Source of the DNA: Jatrophihabitans_A lederbergiae
GTDB taxonomy: Bacteria; Actinomycetota; Actinomycetes; Mycobacteriales; Jatrophihabitantaceae
Direction of reading: 5' to 3'
DNA length: 64,000 nucleotides
Assembly: GCF_031845305.1 (NCBI RefSeq)
Contig: NZ_JAVREH010000002.1
Coordinates: 221,919-285,918 of the forward strand
Below are positions 8,452-17,996 of the stretch, piece after piece. The position numbers were made by a program, and so were the translations under genes. Numbering within the stretch: the stretch's first letter is position 1; each line of letters starts with the position of its first letter. The notes under the pieces are model-generated. The model was not told where the DNA came from. It ran no database searches and was given only the letters and a program-made list of their open reading frames with translations.

Positions 8452-9675
8452 CGTGGGCCGCAGGACTTGTCCGAGCAACGCCCCGACCGCGTCCATCGTC
8501 GCCTGCGGACGGTAGCTGCGCTCGTAGAGAGCGCGCCCGGCTCCGGACAGCCGCTGCGCAAGCCCCGGCTCGTCCAGCACCCGGCACACCGAGGCGACGA
8601 TCTGCTGCGGGGTGTCGCCGATCAGTAGCTGCTCGCCGTCGGTGGCATCGATTCCCTCGGCGCCGGCCACCGTGGACACCACTGGCACCCCGTAGGCCAA
8701 TGCCTCCACGATCTTGAGCCGGGTGCCACCGCCGAAGCGGATCGGCACCAGCACCGCGTGGGCGCGGGACAGCTCCTCGGCGACCGAGTCGACAGGGCCC
8801 ACCAGGTCGAGCCCCTCGATGTCGCCGAACTCCGCCAACCGGTCGGCCCGGCGGCCGACGAGCCGGATGCGGGCGCCCGGAACAGCCTGTCGCAGCGGAC
8901 CGAGCAGCTGAGTAGCGACGAAGCGCACGGCGTCGAGATTCTGATCCGTTCCGTAGTTGGCGATGACGGCCAGGGTGCACCGACCCTGCGGCGCGTGCAC
9001 GCGCACGTCGGCCGGTTCCGGATAGGTATTGGCAATGCTGTGCACCCGCGCGGCGGCGGCCGCGTCCTTCGGTGCCGCCTGAGCGATCAGGCGGCTGCGG
9101 TCCAACTCGCTGCACACCAGCACGGCATCCGCGGCGTGCACTGCCCGGCGCTGGATGTGGCCCCACATCGGGCGCTCGATCCGGCGCTGTACCCGGTCGG
9201 CCCACGGCAGCGCCGCGCTCCGCGGCAACGCCAGGAACCGGCTCAGCTTCTCGGTTTCTACATCGTCGCAGTCCACCACCACGCGCGGCGCCCGCAGCGT
9301 CGAGCGCAGCCGCGCGAAGTGATCCAGGGCCCCGAACCAGATGAGGTCGTACCCACCGTCGCGTGCGGCCAGCCGGCGTTGCACCCCCGGCCAGTCGTGA
9401 ACGGCGATCTGCCACGGCGCCAGGTGGCGGATCAGATCCAGGCCCGCTCGAGCCGCAGGGCGCGGCGAGGCGGCGATCAACTGCCATCGGCCATCGACAT
9501 CGGGTGGGATGGGCCGGGCTGCCGGATCGGCGTCGGCGAAGAGCACCACGACATCGACGTCACAGTGTTCGGCGACCGCTCGCACCATGGACGCGGCGCG
9601 CAGTCGCTTGCCGGCGTCCACCGGCCAGGCCACGTCCGCCAGGGTCATCAGCACGCGTGCGCGGTGTTCAGGCAT
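8440..9675 (-). CDS. Glycosyltransferase, GT-B fold (GT1/GT4-like)
   Basis: A 411-residue protein. The N-terminal half starts with a strand and Gly-rich turn (AWPVDAGKRLRAAS). The C-terminal half carries the donor-binding fold: a LVGRRAD strand, LVPIRFGGGTRLKIVEALA and GVPVVSTVAGAEGI, with the usual E-x7-E region (EALAYG). It is the last gene of the minus-strand EPS block and overlaps the flippase gene by 8 bp. Likely role: transfer of a sugar to the lipid-linked repeat. Donor and acceptor cannot be told from sequence. Confidence 0.88.
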   Translation of the reverse strand: MPEHRARVLMTLADVAWPVDAGKRLRAASMVRAVAEHCDVDVVVLFADADPAARPIPPDVDGRWQLIAASPRPAARAGLDLIRHLAPWQIAVHDWPGVQRRLAARDGGYDLIWFGALDHFARLRSTLRAPRVVVDCDDVETEKLSRFLALPRSAALPWADRVQRRIERPMWGHIQRRAVHAADAVLVCSELDRSRLIAQAAPKDAAAAARVHSIANTYPEPADVRVHAPQGRCTLAVIANYGTDQNLDAVRFVATQLLGPLRQAVPGARIRLVGRRADRLAEFGDIEGLDLVGPVDSVAEELSRAHAVLVPIRFGGGTRLKIVEALAYGVPVVSTVAGAEGIDATDGEQLLIGDTPQQIVASVCRVLDEPGLAQRLSGAGRALYERSYRPQATMDAVGALLGQVLRPTAGR

Positions 9676-11359
9676 GCTCTCGCTCGTCTCGCCGGTAGTC
9701 GGGCCCGCGTTTCGTCAGAGTTGCGAGTCGGGCCGCGGCGACGCGCCACGCCGCGGCGGGGCCGAGCAGTACCACGGCGAACACGACCAATCCGGGTACT
9801 GCCACCACGCCGGCTTCCAACAGGCCGAGCGGCCCCTGCGTGAACAGCGGCCACGCCGCCAGCTCCAGCAGTACGGTGACGGCCGCGGCGAGTACCGAGG
9901 CCGGCCATGGCACGTCGGCCAGGAAGCTCGGCACGGTTGCGGACAAACGGGACCGGACGATGTGCAACAGGTACAGGCTGCCGACCAGCTGGCCGGCGGC
10001 CGTGGCGCCCACCACGCCGAGCACTCCGAAGGGAACCACCAGTGCCAGCGTTAGTACCAGGTTCACCAGCACGGACACCAGTCCGTAGTGAGCCTCGAGT
10101 TCGGGATGTCCGACGGTCTGGCAGTACACGGTCATCATGCCCGCCCACAGCCGGAAGAGGTACCCCACCAGCAGGACGACGGCGACCACCCCGGCGAGCC
10201 GGAAGCCCGGCCCGAGCCACTGGGTCACCCCGAAGTAGGCCGCGCCGGCGGCCACGGCGATCCAGCCGGAGCAGGCCTGCACCCACCAGCGCTGCAGCTG
10301 CCGGAACTGCTCCAGTACGGCCTCGGAGCCGCGCTCGCCGTAGGTGCGGCCGAGCATGGACGCCGCGGGCGAGATCGCATTCCACGGCAGGGACCGCAGC
10401 TGCGAGGCGAAATTGCGCCCGGAACTGTAGAACGTCACACTCTGGACGTTGAGGAAGCCACCGATGATCATGGAGTCCGACTGGAGATTGATCAGATCGC
10501 TGAGACCCGCCACCTGGGCTCGGCTGGCATACCGCAGAAAGTCCGCCATGTCGCGCCGTGACAGGAACCGCATGAGCGAGAGCGAGAGGTAGCGGCGGGC
10601 GGCCACCGCCAGTACCAGGGTGGACAGGCCGGTCTGCACCAGCAGGGTCGCCGCGATGCCGCGCAATCCCCATCCGTTGTGCACGGCGAGGACCACCCCG
10701 ACGGCGTATACGCCGTACTGCCCGACGGTGGTCAGGCTGGACACGGCGAAGCGCTGCCGGGCGTTGAGGATCGCGGCGAACACACCGCGCAGCAGCTCCA
10801 GGGCGATGACGATGCCCAGCGCGCGCAGCAGGAACTGCCCCTCGGAGCGCAGCGGGTCCGAGATCCGGAACAGCGACAGCAGCACCGGAGCCAGCACCGC
10901 CAGCACGCCGGCCATCACCGTGCCGAGCACCAGCACCGCTGCGGTGAGGCTCAGACACAGCCGACTCGTCGAACGGCGGTCCTCGGCACCGGCGTACACG
11001 GCGAAGTAACGCTGCGAGGAGGAGTACAGGCCGCCGTCGAACGTACCCAGGAAGTCGGCGATGCTGGTGGCCAGGATGTACAGCCCGAACCTGCCGATGC
11101 CGAGCCCGTGGATCACGAACGGCGTCAGGACCAGGTTGACCGCCAGCGGCGCCAGCTGCGCCCCGGTATTCCAGCCACCGCCTCTGAGCAAGGCGGCCGC
11201 CGATCTGCGCGGCGCCTCCGGCGTGGCTGAGGCGAGCGGGTCGGCCACCGGCTGAGCGTCGCCGGGTCCATCCTCCGTGACCGGTTCGCCGATGCTCTCG
11301 CTCGATTCGGTCGGATCGCCGATCGATCCGGCCGTGCCGGGGCGTTGCGCGCCGGTCAC
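9668..11359 (-). CDS. Oligosaccharide flippase (Wzx-like, MOP superfamily)
   Basis: A polytopic membrane protein of about 563 residues with 12-14 hydrophobic segments and a charged N-terminal tail. The family-typical start of the transmembrane part is visible (NTGAQLAPLAVNLVLTPFVI, FGLYILATSIADFLGTFDGG). It would move undecaprenyl-linked repeat units across the membrane. The frame is open for 169 codons further upstream, but that part runs antisense-like through the preceding GT gene. The GTG at 11359 forms a GTGA overlap with the stop of that gene and is the sensible start. Confidence 0.85.
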   Translation of the reverse strand: MTGAQRPGTAGSIGDPTESSESIGEPVTEDGPGDAQPVADPLASATPEAPRRSAAALLRGGGWNTGAQLAPLAVNLVLTPFVIHGLGIGRFGLYILATSIADFLGTFDGGLYSSSQRYFAVYAGAEDRRSTSRLCLSLTAAVLVLGTVMAGVLAVLAPVLLSLFRISDPLRSEGQFLLRALGIVIALELLRGVFAAILNARQRFAVSSLTTVGQYGVYAVGVVLAVHNGWGLRGIAATLLVQTGLSTLVLAVAARRYLSLSLMRFLSRRDMADFLRYASRAQVAGLSDLINLQSDSMIIGGFLNVQSVTFYSSGRNFASQLRSLPWNAISPAASMLGRTYGERGSEAVLEQFRQLQRWWVQACSGWIAVAAGAAYFGVTQWLGPGFRLAGVVAVVLLVGYLFRLWAGMMTVYCQTVGHPELEAHYGLVSVLVNLVLTLALVVPFGVLGVVGATAAGQLVGSLYLLHIVRSRLSATVPSFLADVPWPASVLAAAVTVLLELAAWPLFTQGPLGLLEAGVVAVPGLVVFAVVLLGPAAAWRVAAARLATLTKRGPDYRRDEREHA

Positions 11360-12507
11360 GAGCCGCTCCCCGACATCCGCCTGCTCCGAACGGCCTGGTT
11401 CACCGCGCTGACGCTGTCCTCGGCGACGTTGTGCCACGTGCGGGCGTTCCAGGTGCGGGCCTCCCAGGTCCGGCTGGTATGCGGGCGCTGAACGCGTCGG
11501 ACGGCGCCGAAGGCGGCAACCGTCGACGCCACCCATCGGTCCACCGCCAGGGGCGGCAGCACTGCCAGCGCGCGGCCCGCGGCCACCTCCTGCAGCGCGG
11601 CGTCGTCGGAGACGATCACCGGTGCGCCGAAGTCCAGCGCCTCGGCCGCCGGTAGACCGAAGCCCTCGGCCAGGCTCGGGCACAGCACCACGTCGGCGTA
11701 CTCGTAGGCCCACCGCAGCTCGGCATCCGCGACGTGGCCCAACGGCACCACAGCGCCGGCCGTGACCAGCTGCTCGTAGGCCTCGCCGACGTCGGTGGCG
11801 CCCCAGTTCGGCGGGCCGGCGATCGCCAGGGCCACCTCGGGCAACTGCTCGTGGATCTTGCACCACGCCGCGATGACGGTGCGCAGGTTCTTGCGTGGAG
11901 AGGAGTCTCCGACCACGAGGGCGAACCGCCGGCCGGCCAGGGCCGCTATCGGCCGGGCGGTCGCCGCCCGCAGCGACTCCGACGTCGCCAGGTGCACGAC
12001 GGCCGCCCGCTGCTCCGCCCCGGGGACCTGTGCCTTCAACCGCTGCCGGGTGGCCTCGCTGACGCAGAGCAACAGGTCGGCGTCACGAATGGAGGCTCGG
12101 TATGACGGGGGCAGCAGCAGCCGCTTGGCACGTCCGAAGTCAGCGCCGCGGTCTAACAGCAGCATGTCGTGGACGGTCAGCACCCGCAACGCCGTGGAGC
12201 GAGCGGGCACCAGATGCTTGATTCCGTGCACCACGTCGGGGTCGCGGCGCAGGCCGGTCAGCGGCGCATGGCGTTCGACGACGGACAGCAGTGGCACCGG
12301 AGCGTTCGGCACCGTGCTGACCCGGGCCGAGCTACCGACCAGGTCGGCGACGGTATCGGCAGCGGCGCGCGTGGTCAGCGCGGACACGATCACGTCCTCG
12401 CGTTGGGCCAGCGCCCGGATGAGCTCCGTCGTGTACCGGACAACGCCGCCCAGACTGCCTCCGGGTGGTACCTGGGTGGCGATGACCGTCCATCTGAGTG
12501 GGGTCAT
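11356..12507 (-). CDS. Family 4 glycosyltransferase
   Basis: A GT-B transferase of 383 residues. Seen motifs: the N-terminal Gly-rich turn GGSLGGVVRYTTELIRAL, VHDMLLLDRG, LLCVSEATRQRL, then in the donor-binding half LVVGDSSPRKNLRTVI, VVLCPSLAEGFGLPAAEAL with the E-x7-E signature, and APVIVSDDAALQEV. This pattern resembles mannosyltransferase-type GT4 enzymes of EPS loci. The start ATG overlaps the stop of the Wzy-like gene (ATGA), so the genes are coupled. A longer open frame upstream is rejected as a shadow of the polymerase gene. Confidence 0.9.
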   Translation of the reverse strand: MTPLRWTVIATQVPPGGSLGGVVRYTTELIRALAQREDVIVSALTTRAAADTVADLVGSSARVSTVPNAPVPLLSVVERHAPLTGLRRDPDVVHGIKHLVPARSTALRVLTVHDMLLLDRGADFGRAKRLLLPPSYRASIRDADLLLCVSEATRQRLKAQVPGAEQRAAVVHLATSESLRAATARPIAALAGRRFALVVGDSSPRKNLRTVIAAWCKIHEQLPEVALAIAGPPNWGATDVGEAYEQLVTAGAVVPLGHVADAELRWAYEYADVVLCPSLAEGFGLPAAEALDFGAPVIVSDDAALQEVAAGRALAVLPPLAVDRWVASTVAAFGAVRRVQRPHTSRTWEARTWNARTWHNVAEDSVSAVNQAVRSRRMSGSGS

Positions 12508-13868
12508 GAGCCGGCCGTCCGAGCCGGCAGGGACCGCGCGCCGGCTTTTCCGGCCTGCAGCATCGCCGCCGCGGTGACCAGCAGGAAGACGTAAGCCGGA
12601 AACACCCGGCCCTGCGTCCAGTACAGGTAGCGGGGCAGCTCCAGCAGGCCGGTGAACAGTACTGGATAGACCAGCAGGCCGACCGGGCCGGCCGCCTGCC
12701 AGCTGCGGTAGGCCAGCCCGATGAGCACGCCCGCGACAAGGAAGAACACGATGCCGCCGATCGTGCCGAGGTCCACGGTCGGCACGGCCAGGCCACCGGG
12801 ATTGTTGAACTCCGGATTGCCGCGCTGAGCCAGCACCCTGTTCAACAGCGCCGTTCCGTTCTGGCCACTGAGCCGGAAATAGAGCTTGAGTTGGGCCACC
12901 CCGGGAGCGGTCCAGACAGCCTCGAAGGTGTTGTAGGGCAGCCGGTTGGGATCTCTGGGCTCGGCGAGCTGCAGGGCGCCGTTGTTGTAGGACGTCGCGT
13001 AGTAGCCGGCCAGCCGGTTCACCACGAACTGCGGAAAGGACAGCGTCGTGCGTGAACGGTAGAACACCCAGCTTCGCGAGTACTCGAACGCTCCGAAGAC
13101 GACCAGCAGCACGGGCAGCGCGAAGACCGGCAGCAGTGGCAGCCAGCCGCCACGGCGCGGGCGCTGGCGTAGCCGGGCCGCGCCGATCGCGATCAACGGC
13201 ACCACGAGTTCGAGCAATGCCAGCCGCTCGGTGAGCAGGTACGCCCGCAGCAGCCCCAGCACGAGCACGATGGTGAGCCGCCGGACGAGGTGGGAAGACC
13301 TGCCGTGACACAGCAGCAATCCGGCCACCACGACGTAGGCGATGCCGATCTGGGTCAAGCTGGTGACCCCGGCCACCGGTGCGAAGACCGACTTGAGCGT
13401 GCCGGTGTAGTTGTTCTGGGAGGTGATCGCGTGCAGCAGCAATGCCGGCCGGGCGCCGCGAGCGACCCCGAGAGCTCCCAGCAGCAGGTAACCCAGCACG
13501 GTGAGCCGGTAGGCGATGATCTCGGCGCCCCGCAGCACCCGCAGCTGGGGGGATGGCAGCGTGGGCCAATCGCGCCGGCCACGCCGCGCATCCAGGGCCG
13601 ACACCACAAGCGTTCCGATCACCAGCGCCGCGGCAGAGACCAGGAACAGCTCGGCCTGGCCCACCCCGATCACCCTGGGGACCTTGTAGAAGAGCCGGTA
13701 GTCGCTGTCGGGTATCTGCACGGCGGTCAGCAGTGACAGCGGGACGACCAGCAGCAGGCTGCCGGCCGGCGAGAGCCACCACAGCGCGCTAGGACGCGGC
13801 ACCACGCGAACCGGCTGTGCCGAGGCTTCTCGTGACGGCTCGGCACTGCGCGTCAGGAGGGGGGCCAT
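12504..13868 (-). CDS. O-antigen/EPS repeat-unit polymerase-like membrane protein (Wzy candidate)
   Basis: A hydrophobic protein of about 454 residues with roughly ten predicted membrane segments and a long extracytoplasmic stretch (about residues 245-340) between the later ones, the general topology of Wzy polymerases and the oligosaccharide repeat-unit polymerase family. Sequence conservation in that family is poor, so the call rests on topology and on position between Wzz-like, Wzx and GT genes. The ATG at 13868 overlaps the end of the upstream GT2 gene by 16 bp. An open extension upstream is not used. Confidence 0.7.
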   Translation of the reverse strand: MAPLLTRSAEPSREASAQPVRVVPRPSALWWLSPAGSLLLVVPLSLLTAVQIPDSDYRLFYKVPRVIGVGQAELFLVSAAALVIGTLVVSALDARRGRRDWPTLPSPQLRVLRGAEIIAYRLTVLGYLLLGALGVARGARPALLLHAITSQNNYTGTLKSVFAPVAGVTSLTQIGIAYVVVAGLLLCHGRSSHLVRRLTIVLVLGLLRAYLLTERLALLELVVPLIAIGAARLRQRPRRGGWLPLLPVFALPVLLVVFGAFEYSRSWVFYRSRTTLSFPQFVVNRLAGYYATSYNNGALQLAEPRDPNRLPYNTFEAVWTAPGVAQLKLYFRLSGQNGTALLNRVLAQRGNPEFNNPGGLAVPTVDLGTIGGIVFFLVAGVLIGLAYRSWQAAGPVGLLVYPVLFTGLLELPRYLYWTQGRVFPAYVFLLVTAAAMLQAGKAGARSLPARTAGS

Positions 13869-14755
13869 GCGGAGTCGGCAGCTCGGTGCAGCGACTTCGG
13901 TTCCACGTCGCGGAAACCGGCGATGTTGCCGCGCAGCCAGGCGAGGTCGGCTGCCGCCAAGGTCCGGTCGCCACGTGCCGCGCGTACCGAAGCGGCGGCC
14001 AGCTTGCGGGCGCAGTAGTAGGCCAGCTGCGGGCGAGACAGCCGGCGCTTGCGCCACAGGTGGCCCTGGCCGCACCCGTATTTGAGCATCTTCGTGACGA
14101 ACGCCTGGTCCGGCTGGTCGCGTGGCTCGTCCTGTCGGACGAGCAGGGCGGGGTCGTAGGGAACCGAACCGCCGGCTTCGATGACCCGTAGCAGCAGGTC
14201 CGACTCCTCGCACGCGCCGTACCAGGACGGCGACCCGACGCCCATGTCCTCGTCGAACGGACCGACCTTGTCGAGCCAGGACCGGTCGAAGAACATCGTG
14301 CTCATGATGCTCGTCCGCAGGAAGTTCCGGGCGGTCACCAGACCGGGCCGATGCTGCCAGCGCAGCATCGACGGCCGGCCGTCGGCCGTGACCTGCCTGC
14401 CACAGAGGCCGGCGAATGCGTCGCCGGTGCGAAATGCCTTGATCACCCGGCCCAGGGTGTCCTCGGGATACCAGGCGTCGTCGTCGGGAAAGGCCACCAG
14501 TGGGGCCGTGGTCAGGGCAAGGCCGGTGTTGCGCCCGAGCGAGGCACCGGGTGCCGAGGTGGCGGACCGGACGGTCATCGACCAGTTCCGCTCGTCCAGT
14601 ACGGCGGCGCAGCGGCCGTCATCGCTCTGGTCGACCACGACGAGCTCGACCGACCGGGCGACTGTGCTTTTCTCGACGGACTCCATCAGCCGGCGAAAGG
14701 GGTCACGGCGGCCGATCGTGCTGACGACTACCGCCAGTTCCGGAGCCACCGTCAT
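13853..14755 (-). CDS. Family 2 glycosyltransferase
   Basis: A 300-residue GT-A protein. It starts with LAVVVSTIGRRDPFRRLMES, has LVVVDQSDDGR in the nucleotide-binding position and FPDDDAWYPEDTL as the metal-binding DxD region (about residue 93). It resembles rhamnosyl-type GT2 enzymes in the SAPGASLGRNTGL stretch. It is the second gene of the minus-strand EPS block; its ATG overlaps the stop of the Wzz-like gene (ATGA). Donor sugar unknown. Confidence 0.88.
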   Translation of the reverse strand: MTVAPELAVVVSTIGRRDPFRRLMESVEKSTVARSVELVVVDQSDDGRCAAVLDERNWSMTVRSATSAPGASLGRNTGLALTTAPLVAFPDDDAWYPEDTLGRVIKAFRTGDAFAGLCGRQVTADGRPSMLRWQHRPGLVTARNFLRTSIMSTMFFDRSWLDKVGPFDEDMGVGSPSWYGACEESDLLLRVIEAGGSVPYDPALLVRQDEPRDQPDQAFVTKMLKYGCGQGHLWRKRRLSRPQLAYYCARKLAAASVRAARGDRTLAAADLAWLRGNIAGFRDVEPKSLHRAADSAWPPS

Positions 14756-16437
14756 ACCCCGCCGTCCTCAGGTCGAACGCCACCGATCGAACTGGACTCG
14801 CCCGCTCGAATCGCGTGCGATCTGGTCGAGGCCGATGCATGCACGCGAGGCTCGTCCGAGTCCGACAGAAGCTGTGCGATGGAGCTCTCCGGTGCGTCCC
14901 GGTGGCGGCGCCACAGGGCCATCCCGCGCGGGGCGTCGTTGAGGACCGCACCAGCGAACCGGGTGCCCCGTGCCCGGAACAACTCGGCGGCGCTGAGCAC
15001 CTCGGCCGGTCGCGAACTGCCTCTGCCCACCACCAGCGCGGTGACCGCGCCGCCGGCCGCGCAGTCGAGGGCAAGGTCGGAGTCGCTCAGCGCCGGAGCG
15101 TCGATGACCACCTGCCAACCGGCCGCGGTCGCCCGGCGCGAGACGTCGGAGAGCAGGCCCGACCGCGTCGATGGCAGCACCCCCCGCAGTCCCTCGGATT
15201 CCTGACGGCCGGGCAGCAACCACACACCGGGGACGGTGCTCGGCATCGGCTCGCCGAGCAGTCGCACCGTCTCACCCAGCAGCTCCGGGGGCCGGACGGT
15301 ACCCGCGGCCGTGCCGGTTGCCGCATCGAGTCGGCGCCGCCGCGAGCCGTTGGCGATCTCGGCGGCGAGTACCAGCAACACCGGACCGCGTTCGGTCAGC
15401 CCGCCGGCGATCGTTGCCGCGACAAAACTCGCTCCGACGCCCGGGGTCGCCGCGACCACGATGATCGGCTCGGCACCTTCGGTGGAATTGCCGCTGAGCC
15501 GGGCGGCGAGCAACCTGCCCGGGCCGCCTCGCCAGGCTGCGGGGTTCCGCCGGCCGCGCGCAGACCGGCGCTCCACCACCGGCAGTAGGACCGGCACGCC
15601 GAGGCTCGCGAGATCGCCTACCGTCCGGATCCGCGACGTCGCGCGCCGCAGCCCGATCATCAGCGCAAGGCCGAGCAGCGCCCCGAGGATGGCGCCGCCG
15701 ACGAGGTCCTTGACCGTCGGTGACAGCGAACTGCGCGAGAGGGACGCCGGGGACAGTACCGTCACCAGCCGGTTCACCTGCGGCAGCGCCAGCTTCAACG
15801 AGCTGTCCACCCCGAGGAGTCGTTCGTACTCGGTTTCCTGCGCGGTCTCGGAGGGGGTCAGCCCGGGCGCCAGCTGCGCGGCCGCGAGGCTGGAACGAAC
15901 GTCCGAGATCTGGGTCTCCAGTGACTTCACCGAGCTGTTGAGCTCCGCGGTGAGCTGCTGGCTGCGCAGCTTGGCATACGCGGAGGCCGTTGCGGAAGCC
16001 ACGGACAGGGCCTGCTGTGCACTGCCCGCCGTTGCCGTCACCTGCACGACATAGCTCTGGCCGATCTGGACCGAGGACACGTCGGGGCTCGAGGACAGCT
16101 TCAGTTGCCGCTGGACCTGGGCCGCCAGCCTGCTTCCGTTGAGGACCACCAACTGGCTCTGGATGTAGGAGGTCGCGTCCAACGTGGGGGAGTTCTGGCC
16201 CTGAGCGGAGTTCACGATGGTGTCGGGCAGCACCGAGAGCGCCGTCGTCGCCCGGTAGGACGCGGGCCTGTGGGCTCCGTAGAGACCGCCGACCAGCGCA
16301 CCGAGCACCAGCCCCAGGACGAGGCCGGCGGCCAACGGGCACCAGCGCCGCCGGCCGCCGTCGATGCGGTCGCTGTCGAGCTGCAACGGCTCATATGTGT
16401 GGTTCTCGTATGTGTGATTGATGCGTGCCTCGTCCAT
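14752..16437 (-). CDS. Wzz-like polysaccharide chain-length protein fused to a degenerate BY-kinase-type ATPase domain
   Basis: The N-terminal half is a polysaccharide co-polymerase: a membrane segment near residue 35, a periplasmic part with coiled-coil-like stretches, and a second membrane segment near residue 250. The C-terminal half (from about 320) has the P-loop fold of bacterial tyrosine kinases (VVAATPGVGASFVAATIA, VVIDAPALSDSDLAL). The Walker A Lys is missing (PGVGASF instead of the usual PGxGKST), the Walker A' Asp residues are changed, and no C-terminal Tyr cluster is seen. It probably controls chain length without kinase activity. ATG 16437 is supported by AGGAGGT 10 nt upstream. 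It heads the minus-strand EPS block. Confidence 0.82.
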   Translation of the reverse strand: MDEARINHTYENHTYEPLQLDSDRIDGGRRRWCPLAAGLVLGLVLGALVGGLYGAHRPASYRATTALSVLPDTIVNSAQGQNSPTLDATSYIQSQLVVLNGSRLAAQVQRQLKLSSSPDVSSVQIGQSYVVQVTATAGSAQQALSVASATASAYAKLRSQQLTAELNSSVKSLETQISDVRSSLAAAQLAPGLTPSETAQETEYERLLGVDSSLKLALPQVNRLVTVLSPASLSRSSLSPTVKDLVGGAILGALLGLALMIGLRRATSRIRTVGDLASLGVPVLLPVVERRSARGRRNPAAWRGGPGRLLAARLSGNSTEGAEPIIVVAATPGVGASFVAATIAGGLTERGPVLLVLAAEIANGSRRRRLDAATGTAAGTVRPPELLGETVRLLGEPMPSTVPGVWLLPGRQESEGLRGVLPSTRSGLLSDVSRRATAAGWQVVIDAPALSDSDLALDCAAGGAVTALVVGRGSSRPAEVLSAAELFRARGTRFAGAVLNDAPRGMALWRRHRDAPESSIAQLLSDSDEPRVHASASTRSHAIRAGESSSIGGVRPEDGGV

Positions 16438-16751
16438 ACGAAGAAGTACCTCCTGAATTCCACGGGGCAGGCGCCGCAGCTGAACGTCCACTCTCAGGTC
16501 GAATGTAGGGTCACGCAAATCTGAACTTGGCTCGCAACCGAACTTCTTCCGGCGGGACGACGGTAGTTCTCAGCACCGGCCAGCTGCGACTTTACCAGCG
16601 GGAGCCGCGACTTCTTAACGCAAACAAAGCAAGCCTCTCCGTACCAGTCAATACTGGCTGTCCATCACCGGACCGGGACGAAACCTGGCGGACCCAGTAA
16701 ATTCATCCGGACGCTCCGTCCCGACTCGGTTCGGTGCCGTACCTTCGATCC
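16438..16751. promoter_or_regulatory. Divergent regulatory region of the EPS locus
   Basis: This 314-bp gap separates the Wzz-like gene (minus) from the second beta-helix gene (plus). It holds the Shine-Dalgarno sequence of the Wzz-like gene (complement of 16448-16454) and must contain promoters for both directions. GACTTCTTAACGC at 16609-16621 matches 12 of 13 bases of a sequence upstream of the other beta-helix gene (5524-5536). No convincing -35/-10 pair was assigned. Confidence 0.5.
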
Positions 16752-17996
16752 ATGGTTGCCAATCCGACGCTCCAGCCTCGTTCGCGTCGGCAATTCCTCG
16801 GCGCGCTCGGCGCAGTCGCCCTCGGTGGGCTCGCGGCCTGTTCGAAATCCGGTTCCGCCGACCGCTCGCGCGCCCGGTCGTCGGCGTCCGACGAGGTGAT
16901 TCCCACCGCCCGGCCGCAGGTGTCGATGCGACCGCCGACATCGGTGCGGGACGTCACCTCCTTCGGTGCTGTCGGTGACGGCAGCACCGATGACACCGCC
17001 GCGATCCAGCGAGCCATCGACTCCATGGACGCCGGCTCGGCGGTGCGCTTTCCGGCCGGGATGACGTTCTGCCACGACGATGTGCTGGTGGTTCGCACCG
17101 CCGGCACGCAACTGCTGGGCCCCGGCACCCTTCGAGCCACCAGGGAACATCGCTCGGCGCTGCAGATCCGGGCGGCCGACGTCACGGTCGACGGGTTGGT
17201 GCTGTCGATCGAGAAGACCTCCCAGCGATGGTCCACGCCCGCCCAGCACAAGCTGATGCTGGCCGCCTACGACGGCATCGTCGTCAAAAATGTTCGGGTC
17301 GAGGGCTCCGCCGCCGCCGGGGTGTTCTGCCTCGGCACGTCGAACTTCGTCCTGCAGGGACTACAGGTCAGCGACACCCGAGCTGACGGCATCCACATGA
17401 CCGACGGGTGCCACGACGGCTTGGTCGAGGCCCCGATGGTCACCCGCAGCGGTGATGACGCGGTGGCGGTGGTGTCCTACCTGGACGACGCGAAGCGCTG
17501 CGAAAAGATCACCATCCTCAGCCCTCGGGTTCGCACCACCACGGGCGGCCGGGGGCTGAGCGTGGTGGGCGGGCACAACGTCATCTATCGCGACATCGAC
17601 GTGGCGGACAGCTTCGCCGCCGCGGTCTACGTCGCGTGTGAGGGTGGTCCGTCGGTCACCTACCCGTCGGAGGGCGTTCGAGTGATCGGAGGAACGATCA
17701 CCGGCGCGAACACCGACTCCGCAATCGATCACGGCGCCGTGCTGGTGTACTCGGGTCGCTCGGGTGGTGCCGTACGCGATGTGATCGTGTCCGGACTCAC
17801 CATCAGCGGCACCCGTGCCACCGCGAGCCGGCAGGTCGGCGCCGTGGCCGACAATCACGACGCGCTGTCGGAGATCACCTTCGAGCAGTTGCGGCTGGAT
17901 CGTCATCCTCAGGCATACCAAGGAAATGCCCCGCTGTCGGCGTTGTCGGTCGTCGGCGTGGTCGCAGGCGGCGATCCGGTGCAGGCGCCCCGGTGA
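16752..17996 (+). CDS. Pectate-lyase-superfamily beta-helix lipoprotein
   Basis: About 414 residues. The N-terminus has a twin-arginine-like signal (RSRRQFLGALGAVALGG) followed by a lipobox LAAC, so it is probably exported by Tat and lipidated at the Cys. A right-handed beta-helix follows, opening with SFGAVGDGSTDDTAAIQRA; it contains RADGIHMTDGCHDG, GRGLSVVGG and DHGAVLVYSG. It is a paralogue of the malectin/beta-helix protein at 5612-7324 but lacks the malectin domain. ATG 16752 places the Arg pair correctly; a GTG at 16734 is also in frame. Its stop overlaps the next GT start (GTGA). Role probably polysaccharide binding or cleavage at the cell surface. Confidence 0.78.
   Translation: MVANPTLQPRSRRQFLGALGAVALGGLAACSKSGSADRSRARSSASDEVIPTARPQVSMRPPTSVRDVTSFGAVGDGSTDDTAAIQRAIDSMDAGSAVRFPAGMTFCHDDVLVVRTAGTQLLGPGTLRATREHRSALQIRAADVTVDGLVLSIEKTSQRWSTPAQHKLMLAAYDGIVVKNVRVEGSAAAGVFCLGTSNFVLQGLQVSDTRADGIHMTDGCHDGLVEAPMVTRSGDDAVAVVSYLDDAKRCEKITILSPRVRTTTGGRGLSVVGGHNVIYRDIDVADSFAAAVYVACEGGPSVTYPSEGVRVIGGTITGANTDSAIDHGAVLVYSGRSGGAVRDVIVSGLTISGTRATASRQVGAVADNHDALSEITFEQLRLDRHPQAYQGNAPLSALSVVGVVAGGDPVQAPR

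Noticed and set aside
11360..11866. N-terminal extension of the flippase frame
   Set aside because: It overlaps the GT4 gene on the same strand and has no membrane or domain character; the GTG at 11359 fits the GTGA junction.
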